Source: Thiocapsa sp.
GTDB taxonomy: Bacteria; Pseudomonadota; Gammaproteobacteria; Chromatiales; Chromatiaceae
Direction of reading: 5' to 3'
Length of the DNA: 64,000 nucleotides
NCBI RefSeq assembly: GCF_022340925.1
Contig: NZ_JAJDNA010000030.1
Span: 23,221-87,220 of the forward strand
Position numbers and translations under genes: made by a program
In this document: piece after piece, positions 16,640 to 24,529 of the stretch
How positions within the stretch are numbered: position 1 is the stretch's first letter
How the letters are laid out: each line of letters opens with the position of its first letter
Notes under the pieces: model-generated
What the model saw: only the letters and a program-made list of their open reading frames with translations
What the model was told of the DNA's origin: nothing
Databases searched by the model: none

Positions 16640-17512
16640 TCACTGCGTCTCTGAAGCGGCGGCAGGCGCCCCCGTCTGCGCGATCGCCGATTCGACCAAC
16701 TGGAGGAAATCCTGCTCGTCGCGGACCCGCGCGACATCCTCGGACGAGACCGTGTAGCCGTGGGGACGCGCGATCGCCTCATAACGAGGCACGCGGGAAT
16801 GGAAGAGGCGCGGAAAGACCCAGCGCGTGAAGTCGTTTGGGTCCACCTCGGCCACATAGTGGAGCCCCTGGAGCGACAGATAGTCTTTGATCGCCGCGCG
16901 CAGAAAATCGGGACGATAGTAGAGCGGCTTGGGATCGGCCTGCGCCCGTTCGATCAGCTTGATCTCATCCTCCTCGGGCACCCGGATGTAGAGGATCAGG
17001 CTGTGTCTGGCCAGCAACTCGATGACGCGTGGCTCGTCGAGCTCGCACAGACTCCCTCCGACATCATTGACCAGATGGGCGTAATTATAGATCGCTTGTG
17101 CCTTATGAACGAAATCAGGGACATCGAGCATGGCTGCGATCTCCGCCTCGCGATAGAGCGCCTGGCGACGGCTGAACTCACCGAGCGGAAGACCGCCTAG
17201 CTCCGGATTGCCGAGCTTGCCGACGAAGCTGAGGACCGGACCCAGGTCGGTGACCTTGATGTTGTTGTGAATGGCGATCCAGTCGCGGCGCAACAGATCC
17301 CGCAGGAACGGATCACGCATCGCGCGAGCCTTGATCAGATCGAGGATATGCTCATTCAGATAGCGGGTCCCGATCCGGTAGTCGCCCGAATAATGGAACC
17401 AGTCGTGGCGGCGCAACATCTCCGACAGATGGGTCTTGCCGACCCCGGACATCCCGAGCAGCGTGATGCACTTGTGCCTCCAGCCGCGGAACGCGTCGAC
17501 CTTGAACTTCAA
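16640..17512 (-). CDS. P-loop ATPase/kinase-like protein coupled to metA
   Basis: 290-aa protein with a Walker A motif GMSGVGKTHL at residues about 20-29. Downstream is a Walker B-like hydrophobic strand, LILYIRVPEEDE, near residue 170. The rest is helical and charged, with conserved-looking blocks such as HYSGDYRIGTRYLNEH and IYNYAHLVNDVGGSLCE. There is no signal peptide. It reads like a small-molecule kinase or a nucleotide-dependent regulator, but no family with known function was recognised. It directly precedes metA with 23 bases between stop and the chosen metA ATG, or a 4-base overlap with the alternative GTG start. A role in methionine or homoserine metabolism is inference. Confidence 0.8.
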   Translation of the reverse strand: MKFKVDAFRGWRHKCITLLGMSGVGKTHLSEMLRRHDWFHYSGDYRIGTRYLNEHILDLIKARAMRDPFLRDLLRRDWIAIHNNIKVTDLGPVLSFVGKLGNPELGGLPLGEFSRRQALYREAEIAAMLDVPDFVHKAQAIYNYAHLVNDVGGSLCELDEPRVIELLARHSLILYIRVPEEDEIKLIERAQADPKPLYYRPDFLRAAIKDYLSLQGLHYVAEVDPNDFTRWVFPRLFHSRVPRYEAIARPHGYTVSSEDVARVRDEQDFLQLVESAIAQTGAPAAASETQ

Positions 17513-17664
17513 CGGCGGGATCCTCTGAGCACAATCAAAGGTGATCGGGCGGTTGATGGTAGATCAGGAAACGGATCGCGACAAATCCGCCGAGCGGGTC
17601 GCGAGAGCCCACCCTCGAAGGACGTGATACGGATGCGCTGCGCGAGCGACAGCATGTCGCCGAC

Positions 17665-19593
17665 TCATGCAGATGCGCCGCGCCGCGCCTCCAACGCCTC
17701 CCAGCGCGCATAGGCGGCCTCCAGCTCGGACTCCAGGTCCTGCAGATGCGCCCTGACCGTCGCAACCTCATCGCCCGAGGCCTGGTAAAAGGCGGGATCG
17801 GACAGACGCTGATGCAGTCCCGACTGCGTGTTCTCCAGCATCTCGATCCGGCCCGGCAGCTCGGCAAGCTCCCGGGCCTCCTTGAAGCTGAGCTTCCCCG
17901 CCCCCGGCGTGACCTTGGTCTGATCGGTCTGTTGGGCAGGGGCCACAGCCGCGGGCTCCCTCTCGGCCGGCGTGGTCTTGAACTCCCCCGACCGCTCGGG
18001 GCTGCGTTGACGGACCCAGTCGTCGTATCCCCCGACGTACTCGCACACCCGTCCGTCGCCCTCGAAGACCAATGTGCTGGTCACGACGTTGTCCAGCAGC
18101 GCACGATCGTGCGAAACCAGCAGCAGGGTGCCCTGGAATGCCACCAGCAGGTCCTCCAGGAGCTCCAAGGTCTCGGTGTCGAGATCGTTGGTCGGCTCAT
18201 CAAGGATCAAGAGGTTGGCGGGTCGTGTGAAGAGCTTGGCGAGCAGGAGTCGATTCCGCTCGCCGCCCGAAAGCGCCTTGACCGGCTGACGCGCACGCTC
18301 GGGCGTGAAGAGGAAGTCCTTGAGATAGGACAAGACATGGCGACTCGAACCGCCCACCTCGACCTTGTCACTGCCACCCGCGACGTTGTCCTGGACACTC
18401 TTATCCTGATCGAGTTGAGTACGCAGCTGATCGAAATAGGCCGCCTGCAGGTTGGTCCCGCGGCGAATCCGACCGGCCTGGGGCTCGAGGTCGCCCAGCA
18501 GAAGTCTCAAGAGAGTGCTCTTGCCCGCCCCATTGGGACCGATGATCCCGATCTTGTCACCGCGCAGGATCAGCGTGCTGAGGTCGCGGATGACCGGGGT
18601 ATCGCCCCACCCATAGCTGATCTCCTCCGCCTCCACCACCAACCGGCCGGAGCGGTCAGCCTCGCTCAGACGCATCCGCGCCGTGCCGGGCAGCTCGCGA
18701 CGCTCGCCACGCTCCCGGCGCATCGCCTCCAGAGCCCGGACGCGCCCTTCGTTGCGCGTGCGGCGAGCCTTGATCCCCTGCCGGATCCAGGTCTCCTCTT
18801 CGGCGAGCTTGCGGTCGAATTGAGCAGCGGCCTGTGCCTCGGCATGCAGGCGCTCCTCACGGCGACGCAGATAATTGGCATAGTCACCGGGCCAGTCGGT
18901 GATCCGGCCGCGATCCAGCTCCAGGATCCGGGTCGCGACCCGTTGCAGGAACCGTCGATCGTGTGTGACGAAGAGCAAGGCGCCGGGGAAATCGATCAGA
19001 AACTCCTCGAGCCAGTCGATCGCATCGATGTCGAGATGGTTCGTCGGCTCGTCGAGCAGAAGGACATCCGGCTCCATCACAAGGGCTCGTGCCAGCAGGA
19101 CGCGGCGCTGCAGACCGCCCGAGAGCGCGCCGAAGCGGGCCTCGGGATCGAGCCCGAGGCGCGAGATCACACGCTCGGTCCGCTGCTCGATGGCCCAGCC
19201 GCGACCGTCCTCCAGGTGCTGCTGAACCCGTGCGAGGCGGGCGAGGTCGTCCTCGCTCGGGCTGACCCCCAGCCCGTGGGAGAGCGTGAAATAGTCCCGC
19301 AGGAGGCCGCCCAGATCGCCGAGTCCAGCCGCCACGACCTCGAACACGGAGCCATCCGCGCCGCGTGGAATCTCCTGCGCCAGGCGCGCGACCTTGACCC
19401 CGGCGGACGTCCGCACCTGCCCCGCATCGGGCTGGATCTCACCGTCGATAATCCGCAGCAAGGTCGACTTGCCGGCACCGTTGCGCCCGATGAGACAGAT
19501 GCGCTCGCCTCGGTCGATGCTGAAGGACACCCCCTCGAGCAGCGGTGGCAGGCCGTAGGACAGGGCGACGGAGTCAAGACTGAGCAGGGTCAT
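17665..19593 (-). CDS. uup: ABC-F family ATPase (Uup-like)
   Basis: 642-aa protein with two ABC ATPase domains and no membrane segments. Walker A motifs are GRNGAGKSTLL (first domain) and GPNGAGKSTLL (second). Signature motifs are LSGGLQRRVLLARAL and LSGGERNRLLLAKLF. Walker B is LLLDEPTNHLDIDAID and LILDEPTNDLDTETLE. A charged linker lies between the domains, and a C-terminal coiled coil of about 70 residues (ELAELPGRIEMLENTQSGLHQRL) is typical of Uup. ABC-F proteins act on ribosomes. Uup also has reported links to DNA repair and precise transposon excision. The ATG at 19593 was chosen over an extension to 19683. Confidence 0.92.
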   Translation of the reverse strand: MTLLSLDSVALSYGLPPLLEGVSFSIDRGERICLIGRNGAGKSTLLRIIDGEIQPDAGQVRTSAGVKVARLAQEIPRGADGSVFEVVAAGLGDLGGLLRDYFTLSHGLGVSPSEDDLARLARVQQHLEDGRGWAIEQRTERVISRLGLDPEARFGALSGGLQRRVLLARALVMEPDVLLLDEPTNHLDIDAIDWLEEFLIDFPGALLFVTHDRRFLQRVATRILELDRGRITDWPGDYANYLRRREERLHAEAQAAAQFDRKLAEEETWIRQGIKARRTRNEGRVRALEAMRRERGERRELPGTARMRLSEADRSGRLVVEAEEISYGWGDTPVIRDLSTLILRGDKIGIIGPNGAGKSTLLRLLLGDLEPQAGRIRRGTNLQAAYFDQLRTQLDQDKSVQDNVAGGSDKVEVGGSSRHVLSYLKDFLFTPERARQPVKALSGGERNRLLLAKLFTRPANLLILDEPTNDLDTETLELLEDLLVAFQGTLLLVSHDRALLDNVVTSTLVFEGDGRVCEYVGGYDDWVRQRSPERSGEFKTTPAEREPAAVAPAQQTDQTKVTPGAGKLSFKEARELAELPGRIEMLENTQSGLHQRLSDPAFYQASGDEVATVRAHLQDLESELEAAYARWEALEARRGASA

Positions 19594-19900
19594 CGGTGCC
19601 TTGATGTGAATGGGAGACCCATGTGGCGGGCCAATTCGGAAGTCTGAGCATTGCATGTTGGAGAGCGTGACGGGCGTACGCAACCCGCGCCTGCAATTGA
19701 GACCCGCCCCGGCGTGGGTCCATGGCTACAAAATGCTCTCCGCGGACTGATGGGTTACACTCCGGCTTGAGGGCAACGCTGAAGCACTCAGCGTTGCCCG
19801 TGCGGGGCAAAAACCCCGGGCTGATCACGGCCAGGATGACCATGAATCAGCATCCCCTTCGACGCCTTCGGCATCGACCGACGAGGTTCAGACTACGCAC
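19594..19900. other. Divergent gap between uup and the FNR-like gene
   Basis: 307 bases holding the start regions of two divergent genes. Its main content is a pair of tandem hairpins at 19771-19818 described separately. A TACACT hexamer at 19756-19761 could serve as a -10 element for the FNR-like gene, but no convincing -35 was seen. No gene or RNA was recognised. Confidence 0.5.
19771..19818. repeat. Tandem hairpins with a perfect 12-bp stem
   Basis: GGGCAACGCTGA (19771-19782) and TCAGCGTTGCCC (19788-19799) are perfect inverted repeats around the loop AGCAC. Three bases later CGGGG (19803-19807) and CCCCG (19814-19818) flank CAAAAA. No T run follows on either strand, so this is not a standard terminator. 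It lies about 80 bases before the FNR-like start codon and could be a leader structure or a REP-like element. Confidence 0.65.
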
Positions 19901-20611
19901 ATGGTCAGGGGTGTCACATTGCGCGACGCTTGGTCCGGGGAAGCGGACTGCATCAACTGCTCGCTCCGCACATCGGTCCTGTTCGCCGGTCTGACCGAGA
20001 CCGACTTCGCGGAGATCCACGACCCGATCGACCAGTTCAACCTCAAGCCCGGTACCAGTCTCTACCGCACGGGCGACGCGGCCGACCACATGTTCACGGT
20101 CCGCAGCGGCGTCATGAAGTTGGTCCAGTATCTCCCGGACGGCAGCCAACGTATCGTGCGCATCGCGCGTACCGCTGACGTGCTAGGGCTGGAGGCGATG
20201 ATCGAGGGCGGCGGATACCAGCACGACGCGGTTGCACTGCAGCCGACCGAGGTGTGCCGCTTTCCTGCCCGGCTGGTGCGTGATCTCGGATGCAGCAAAC
20301 CCGAGCTGCAGCGCGAGCTCCTCTCGCGATGGCAGCGGGCATTGAGCGAGGCCGACGCCTGGTTGACCGAGCTCTCCACCGGCTCGGCGCGGCAGCGAAT
20401 CGCGCGACTCTTGCTGCGTCTGGTACGCGACCGCGAGAGCAGCGCCTGCCAGCTGTTCAGCCGCGAGGACATGGGCGCCATGCTCGGGATCACGACCGAA
20501 ACCGCGAGTCGCACGATCGCTGAATTCAAGCGCAAAAGCCTGTTGGTGGAAACCAGTCCCAACCGCTTTCTGCTCGACATCCCCAACCTCAACCGCATCG
20601 CCCAGGAGTGA
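19901..20611 (+). CDS. Crp/Fnr-family transcriptional regulator
   Basis: 236-aa regulator with an N-terminal cyclic-nucleotide-binding-like beta barrel (residues about 25-145) and a C-terminal winged helix. The recognition helix region GITTETASRTIAEFKR contains the E-x-x-S-R arrangement found in FNR, which reads TTGAT-N4-ATCAA sites. Cys17, Cys20 and Cys119 align with FNR Cys20, Cys23 and Cys122, but the place of FNR Cys29 is Val26. A classical four-cysteine [4Fe-4S] site is therefore incomplete. Similar two-or-three-Cys members exist with other sensing modes. It precedes the TDT carrier, two small genes and cydABX, whose gaps hold FNR-like palindromes. Confidence 0.9.
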   Translation: MVRGVTLRDAWSGEADCINCSLRTSVLFAGLTETDFAEIHDPIDQFNLKPGTSLYRTGDAADHMFTVRSGVMKLVQYLPDGSQRIVRIARTADVLGLEAMIEGGGYQHDAVALQPTEVCRFPARLVRDLGCSKPELQRELLSRWQRALSEADAWLTELSTGSARQRIARLLLRLVRDRESSACQLFSREDMGAMLGITTETASRTIAEFKRKSLLVETSPNRFLLDIPNLNRIAQE

Positions 20612-20625
20612 CGCCGGTCAGTGCG

Positions 20626-20639
20626 TTGACCAATTTCAA
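20626..20639. promoter_or_regulatory. FNR-box-like palindrome upstream of the TDT gene
   Basis: TTGAC-CAAT-TTCAA matches eight of ten positions of the FNR consensus TTGAT-N4-ATCAA. It lies 14 bases after the regulator gene's stop and 80 bases before the TDT start codon. A possible extended -10 (TGG-TAATGC, 20665-20673) would put the site centre near -47, not the standard -41.5. Confidence 0.5.
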
Positions 20640-20718
20640 TGCCCTGAACCGCCTGCCGCGCGCATGGTAATGCAATCTGCGGCGCTCAGCCGCCGCCTGT
20701 CCTGTGCCGGAGGGGCCG

Positions 20719-21687
20719 ATGTCGCACACGACCGAGGCGCCACGCCTCAAATACCTCCCGGTCGCCTTTTTTGCGATGGTCATGGGGCTCGCCGGGCTAT
20801 CGATCGCTTGGCACAAGGCCGCCTCGCGCTTGGGTCTACCCGGTGTGATCGCAGAGGCGATCTTGGCGTTCGCGGCACTGGTCTTCCTAACCCTGCTGAT
20901 CAGCTATGGGATCAAGTCGTTCCGTTACCCTGCCGCCGTGGCCAATGAGCTGGCCCATCCAATCCAACTCAACTTCTTTCCGGCCATCTCGATCAGCCTC
21001 ATCCTGCTCGCCACCGCCTCGCTTCACATCAGTCTCGGCCTGGCCGGCGTGCTCTGGGTCTTGGGCACCGCGCTGCACCTCGTCCTGACGCTCTACATCA
21101 TGAGCGTCTGGATCCATCATGAGCACTTTCAGATTCAGCATGTCAACCCGGCCTGGTTCCTTCCAGTCGTCGGCAACGTGCTGGTTCCGATCGCGGGCGC
21201 GCCACTGGGGTTCGTGGAGCTCTCTTGGTTCTTTTTCAGCGTCGGTATCCTTTTCTGGATCCTGCTGTTCGCCATCATCCTCTATCGGGTGTTTTTCCAT
21301 CCGCCGATCGACCGGCGTCTCATGCCGACCTTTTTTATCCTGCTCGCCCCGCCCGCTGCCGGGTTTATCTCCTATCTGCAGCTGACCGGGGAGCTCGATG
21401 CATTCGCACGCGTACTCTATTACGGCGCGCTCTTCCTGACCCTGCTCCTGGCAACCCAGATCGGCCGCTTTCTCAAGCTCCAGTTTTCCTTGTCCTGGTG
21501 GGCCTATTCCTTTCCGCTCGCCGTCATGACGACCGCGTCCTTGATCATGTCGGAGCTGACCGGACAAATGAGCTTCACCCTGATCGGTTCGGCGCTCCTG
21601 GGGATCGTCACCCTGGTCGTGATCCACCTCCTCGGTCAGACCGCGCGTGCTGTCGGCAGCGGCCGGATCTGTGTGCCCGTCGTATGA
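20719..21687 (+). CDS. TDT/SLAC1-family transporter (TehA-like)
   Basis: 322-aa integral membrane protein with ten predicted hydrophobic helices, from LPVAFFAMVMGLAGLSIAW to the C-terminal GSALLGIVTLVVIHLL. It belongs to the tellurite-resistance/dicarboxylate transporter (TDT) superfamily, which includes TehA, plant SLAC1 anion channels, Mae1 and the yeast sulfite pump Ssu1. The substrate cannot be told from sequence alone. Sulfite or another small anion would suit the soeABC context but is speculative. GGAGGGG lies 4-10 bases before the ATG at 20719. It follows the FNR-like gene with a 107-base gap that contains an FNR-box-like palindrome. Confidence 0.88.
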   Translation: MSHTTEAPRLKYLPVAFFAMVMGLAGLSIAWHKAASRLGLPGVIAEAILAFAALVFLTLLISYGIKSFRYPAAVANELAHPIQLNFFPAISISLILLATASLHISLGLAGVLWVLGTALHLVLTLYIMSVWIHHEHFQIQHVNPAWFLPVVGNVLVPIAGAPLGFVELSWFFFSVGILFWILLFAIILYRVFFHPPIDRRLMPTFFILLAPPAAGFISYLQLTGELDAFARVLYYGALFLTLLLATQIGRFLKLQFSLSWWAYSFPLAVMTTASLIMSELTGQMSFTLIGSALLGIVTLVVIHLLGQTARAVGSGRICVPVV

Positions 21688-21719
21688 CCTTGGGGCGCAC
21701 CCAAACCGGGCAACCGCAA

Positions 21720-21733
21720 TTGGTCAGGTTCAA
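21720..21733. promoter_or_regulatory. FNR-box-like palindrome upstream of the 135-aa gene
   Basis: TTGGT-CAGG-TTCAA matches eight of ten FNR consensus positions. Its end is 21 bases before the ATG of the next gene, so it would fit a repressor or steric role better than activation. It may also be a chance match. Confidence 0.35.
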
Positions 21734-21754
21734 TCATCCGAACGGGAATGCTTG

Positions 21755-22162
21755 ATGAGACAGACCTTGCTAGAAGAGAAGTATCCGATCTATACGCTGG
21801 AAATCGGCCGCGACGAGACGGCGTTGGACTCGGTGGATGCAATCTGCCGCTACTTCAGAGACTGCATCGAGGGCCATCCTTCGGCCGTCTTCATCGCCGA
21901 GTTCGACCATCTCGCCCACACGCGATCCCTCGCGGAGGGGCAGGTCGGCAAAGGGATCCGCGCGGCGAGGAATCTGGTCTTCTGTTTCGGGATCACCCTT
22001 CCGAATCCCCAGGTGCTGGCCCTGCGGCCGCGCTCCATCGGGGTCGCCGAGACCGACCGGGGCTTCGTCGTCACCTTCATGGAGGCACCCATGCCGGTCG
22101 CGAACGCGGCCATGGAGGACTGGGCGCTGCGTCTCCGGCAATCCCAAGCGGCACCGGCCTGA
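21755..22162 (+). CDS. Conserved small cytosolic protein (possibly DUF6858)
   Basis: 135-aa soluble protein without signal or membrane segment. It starts MRQTLLEEKYPIYTLEIGRDE. It contains IEGHPSAVFIAEFDHLAHTRSL, RAARNLVFCFGITLPNPQVLALRPRS (written here in two overlapping family-like blocks) and FVVTFMEAPMPVANAAMEDW. I do not recognise a function. The pattern resembles a small uncharacterised family that I tentatively recall as DUF6858. The ATG at 21755 was chosen over an extension to 21647 that overlaps the TDT gene. It is followed 51 bases later by a NifX-like gene, so the two are probably co-transcribed. Confidence 0.75.
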   Translation: MRQTLLEEKYPIYTLEIGRDETALDSVDAICRYFRDCIEGHPSAVFIAEFDHLAHTRSLAEGQVGKGIRAARNLVFCFGITLPNPQVLALRPRSIGVAETDRGFVVTFMEAPMPVANAAMEDWALRLRQSQAAPA

Positions 22163-22213
22163 ATCCACGGGGCCGGTCGCCCTCTCCTTGAATCCATCAG
22201 GAAATCGAAACCC

Positions 22214-22639
22214 ATGAGTAATGAGAGCACTTTTGCGGTGTTGAGCACGGGGAAACCGATGCGCATCGCCGTCACCAGCCAGAACTTCCGGACCATCACC
22301 GGCCATGCCGGGAAGACGCGCCGTTTTCTCATCTATGAAGCGGATGCCCATGGCGACGCGGCCGAGGTGGAGCGACTCGATCTCCCTCGCGAGATGTCGC
22401 TGCACGAGTACCATGGTGAGGATCACCCGCTGTTCGAGCTCAAGCTGAGCGCCATCGTCACCCAGGGTGCCGGACAGGGCTTCGTCCAGCGCATGGCGCG
22501 CCACGGGATCCGGGTCCACACCACCAGCGCATCGGACCCACTGCACGCCGTGACCGCGATCCTCGGCGGACAGCCCCTGCCCCCGGCGGCCCCTCATGAT
22601 CATGCGCATGGTCACGGCGCACACCAGGGAGTGGATTGA
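22214..22639 (+). CDS. NifX/NafY-like iron-molybdenum-cluster-binding protein
   Basis: 141-aa protein with the dinitrogenase iron-molybdenum cofactor-binding fold (NifX/NifB C-terminal type). Recognisable parts are MRIAVTSQNFRTITGHAGKT, a FELKLSAIVTQGAGQGF block, the helix QRMARHGIRVHTT and the ending DPLHAVTAILGGQ. The C-terminal tail is rich in histidine (HDHAHGHGAHQG) and may bind metal. Such proteins can carry Fe-S or FeMo clusters. Several homologues occur outside nitrogen-fixation operons, as here, where no nif genes are seen. The location between an FNR-like regulator and cydABX suggests a redox-linked cluster-trafficking role, which is inference. Confidence 0.85.
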   Translation: MSNESTFAVLSTGKPMRIAVTSQNFRTITGHAGKTRRFLIYEADAHGDAAEVERLDLPREMSLHEYHGEDHPLFELKLSAIVTQGAGQGFVQRMARHGIRVHTTSASDPLHAVTAILGGQPLPPAAPHDHAHGHGAHQGVD

Positions 22640-22733
22640 CGACCGGGCCGTTCCGCTCATGCTGGCGGCGTGTCAAGCGACGATCGGCGCGAGCACCGGC
22701 CGACGGGGCGGCCGAAGCCGAAGCGCCGCCCCC

Positions 22734-22775
22734 TTGCGATTGATCATTTCCGACGTCGCCCGGCGCACTTAGACT
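22734..22775 (+). promoter_or_regulatory. Candidate FNR-controlled promoter of cydABX
   Basis: TTGCG-ATTG-ATCAT (22734-22747) matches seven of ten FNR consensus positions. A -10-like TAGACT lies at 22770-22775. With a start near 22782 the site centre falls at about -41.5, the standard position for class II FNR activation, where a poor -35 is usual. The leader to cydA would be about 110 nt. Confidence 0.45.
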
Positions 22776-22893
22776 AGTCACACAGACGCGCCCGCGTCGC
22801 TCAGGCCCTCGGCGACCCTCCCGGTCGGGGACACCGGCCTGAGCGCACGAACGCCGTTCCCCCTTTCTGCTGTCCGACCCAGGGGAGATCGCC

Positions 22894-24513
22894 ATGCTTG
22901 ACAGCACCATGATCGAGCTTTCGCGGTGGCAGTTTGCCCTGACCGCGATGTATCACTTTCTCTTCGTTCCACTCACACTCGGGCTTTCCTGGATCCTTGT
23001 GATCATGGAGAGTGTCTATGTCATGACCGGGCGGGAGATCTACCGGGACATGACCAAGTTCTGGGGCAAGCTCTTCGGCATCAACTTCGCCCTCGGGGTG
23101 ACCACCGGGCTCACCATGGAGTTTCAGTTCGGCACCAACTGGGCCTATTACAGTCACTATGTCGGCGACGTCTTCGGGGCGCCCCTCGCGATCGAGGGCC
23201 TGATGGCTTTCTTCCTCGAATCGACCTTCATCGGGCTCTTTTTTCTCGGCTGGGAGCGGCTGTCCAAGCGCCAGCACCTGGGCGTGACCTTCCTAATGGC
23301 GCTCGGCTCCAATCTCTCTGCACTCTGGATCCTGGTCGCCAACGGCTGGATGCAGAACCCGGTGGGCGCCGAGTTTAGCTATGAGACCATGCGCATGGAG
23401 ATGACCAGCTTCGTGGATCTGCTTTTCAATCCGGTTGCACAGGTCAAGTTCGTGCATACGGCGGCCGCCGGTTACGTCACCGCGTCCATGTTCGTGCTCG
23501 GCATCAGCGCCTGGTACATGCTCAAGGGCCGGGACCTGGCCTTTGCCAAACGCTCCTTCTCGGTCGCCGTCGGTTTCGGCCTGGCGTCGATCCTGTCGGT
23601 CATCCTGCTTGGTGACGAATCCGGTTACGAGGTCGGGGACGTGCAGAAGGTGAAGCTCGCGGCGATCGAGGCCGAGTGGCACTCCGAGCCCCCGCCAGCC
23701 GCCTTCACGCTCATCGGTTTTCCGAGCAACGACGATGAGGAGACCCACCGCGCGATCAAGGTCCCCTGGCTCTTGGGTCTGATCGCGACGCGTTCCCTCG
23801 ACCAGGAGGTCAGGGGGCTTAAAGACCTGCTGCACGATCACGAGATCAGGATCCGCAGCGGCATGGTCGCCTATGAGTACCTGCAACGCCTGCGCGGCGG
23901 ACAGGACACCCCCACGAACCGCGCGGTGTTCGAGGACCACAAGGCCGATCTCGGCTACGGTCTCTTGCTCAAACGCTACACCGAGAACCCGGCCGCGGCC
24001 AGCGAGGAGCAGATCCGGATGGCGGTCAAGGACTCGATCCCCGAGGTCGCCCCGCTCTTCTGGAGCTTCCGCGTGATGGTCGCGGCCGGCTTCTGGATGC
24101 TCTTCCTGCTGATTCTGGGCTTCTATTACAACGCCAAGCGGGTCATCCAGGAGAAACGCTGGCTGCTGCGCCTCTTCCTTTGGAGCATCCCGGTCCCCTG
24201 GATCGCAGCGGAGACTGGCTGGTTCGTCGCCGAGTTCGGCCGCCAGCCTTGGGCGATCGGCGAGGTGCTGCCAACCAGCATCGCGGCTTCGAGCCTCTCA
24301 CCCGGGCATCTGATGATCAGCCTGTCGGCTTTCATCCTCTTCTACACCGGACTCTTCATCATCGAGATGTTTCTGATGTTCAAGTTCGGGCGCCAGGGAC
24401 CCAGCTCGTTGCATACCGGCCGCTATCACCATGAGCGGGACATGGCGGACGCGCCTCCGGTCGCCGGCGGCGGCCCGGCACCCGCGCTCGCGCCGCAGCG
24501 ACATCAAGACTGA
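22894..24513 (+). CDS. cydA: Cytochrome bd ubiquinol oxidase subunit I
   Basis: 539-aa haem-bearing subunit of the quinol oxidase that reduces O2 at very low oxygen levels. The haem ligand His21 lies in [16 protein letters not shown], and [13 protein letters not shown] marks the conserved segment near the quinol site. The hydrophilic Q-loop with KLAAIEAEW is long, so this is the bd-I-like (long Q-loop) type. About nine transmembrane helices are visible. The ATG at 22894 follows AGGGGAG. CydB starts 17 bases after the stop. The set is likely used for oxygen protection or microaerobic growth. Confidence 0.97.
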   Translation: MLDSTMIELSRWQFALTAMYHFLFVPLTLGLSWILVIMESVYVMTGREIYRDMTKFWGKLFGINFALGVTTGLTMEFQFGTNWAYYSHYVGDVFGAPLAIEGLMAFFLESTFIGLFFLGWERLSKRQHLGVTFLMALGSNLSALWILVANGWMQNPVGAEFSYETMRMEMTSFVDLLFNPVAQVKFVHTAAAGYVTASMFVLGISAWYMLKGRDLAFAKRSFSVAVGFGLASILSVILLGDESGYEVGDVQKVKLAAIEAEWHSEPPPAAFTLIGFPSNDDEETHRAIKVPWLLGLIATRSLDQEVRGLKDLLHDHEIRIRSGMVAYEYLQRLRGGQDTPTNRAVFEDHKADLGYGLLLKRYTENPAAASEEQIRMAVKDSIPEVAPLFWSFRVMVAAGFWMLFLLILGFYYNAKRVIQEKRWLLRLFLWSIPVPWIAAETGWFVAEFGRQPWAIGEVLPTSIAASSLSPGHLMISLSAFILFYTGLFIIEMFLMFKFGRQGPSSLHTGRYHHERDMADAPPVAGGGPAPALAPQRHQD

Positions 24514-24529
24514 CCCGGGGGGACAGGCC

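Noticed and set aside
19601..19614. Further FNR-like match TTGAT-GTGA-ATGGG near uup
   Set aside because: Only one half-site matches well, so it is too weak to add to the cluster.
17746..19647. Long plus-strand open frame of 633 codons
   Set aside because: It lies entirely antisense to the Uup-like ABC-F gene, whose motifs are clear. Long antisense frames are common in GC-rich DNA.
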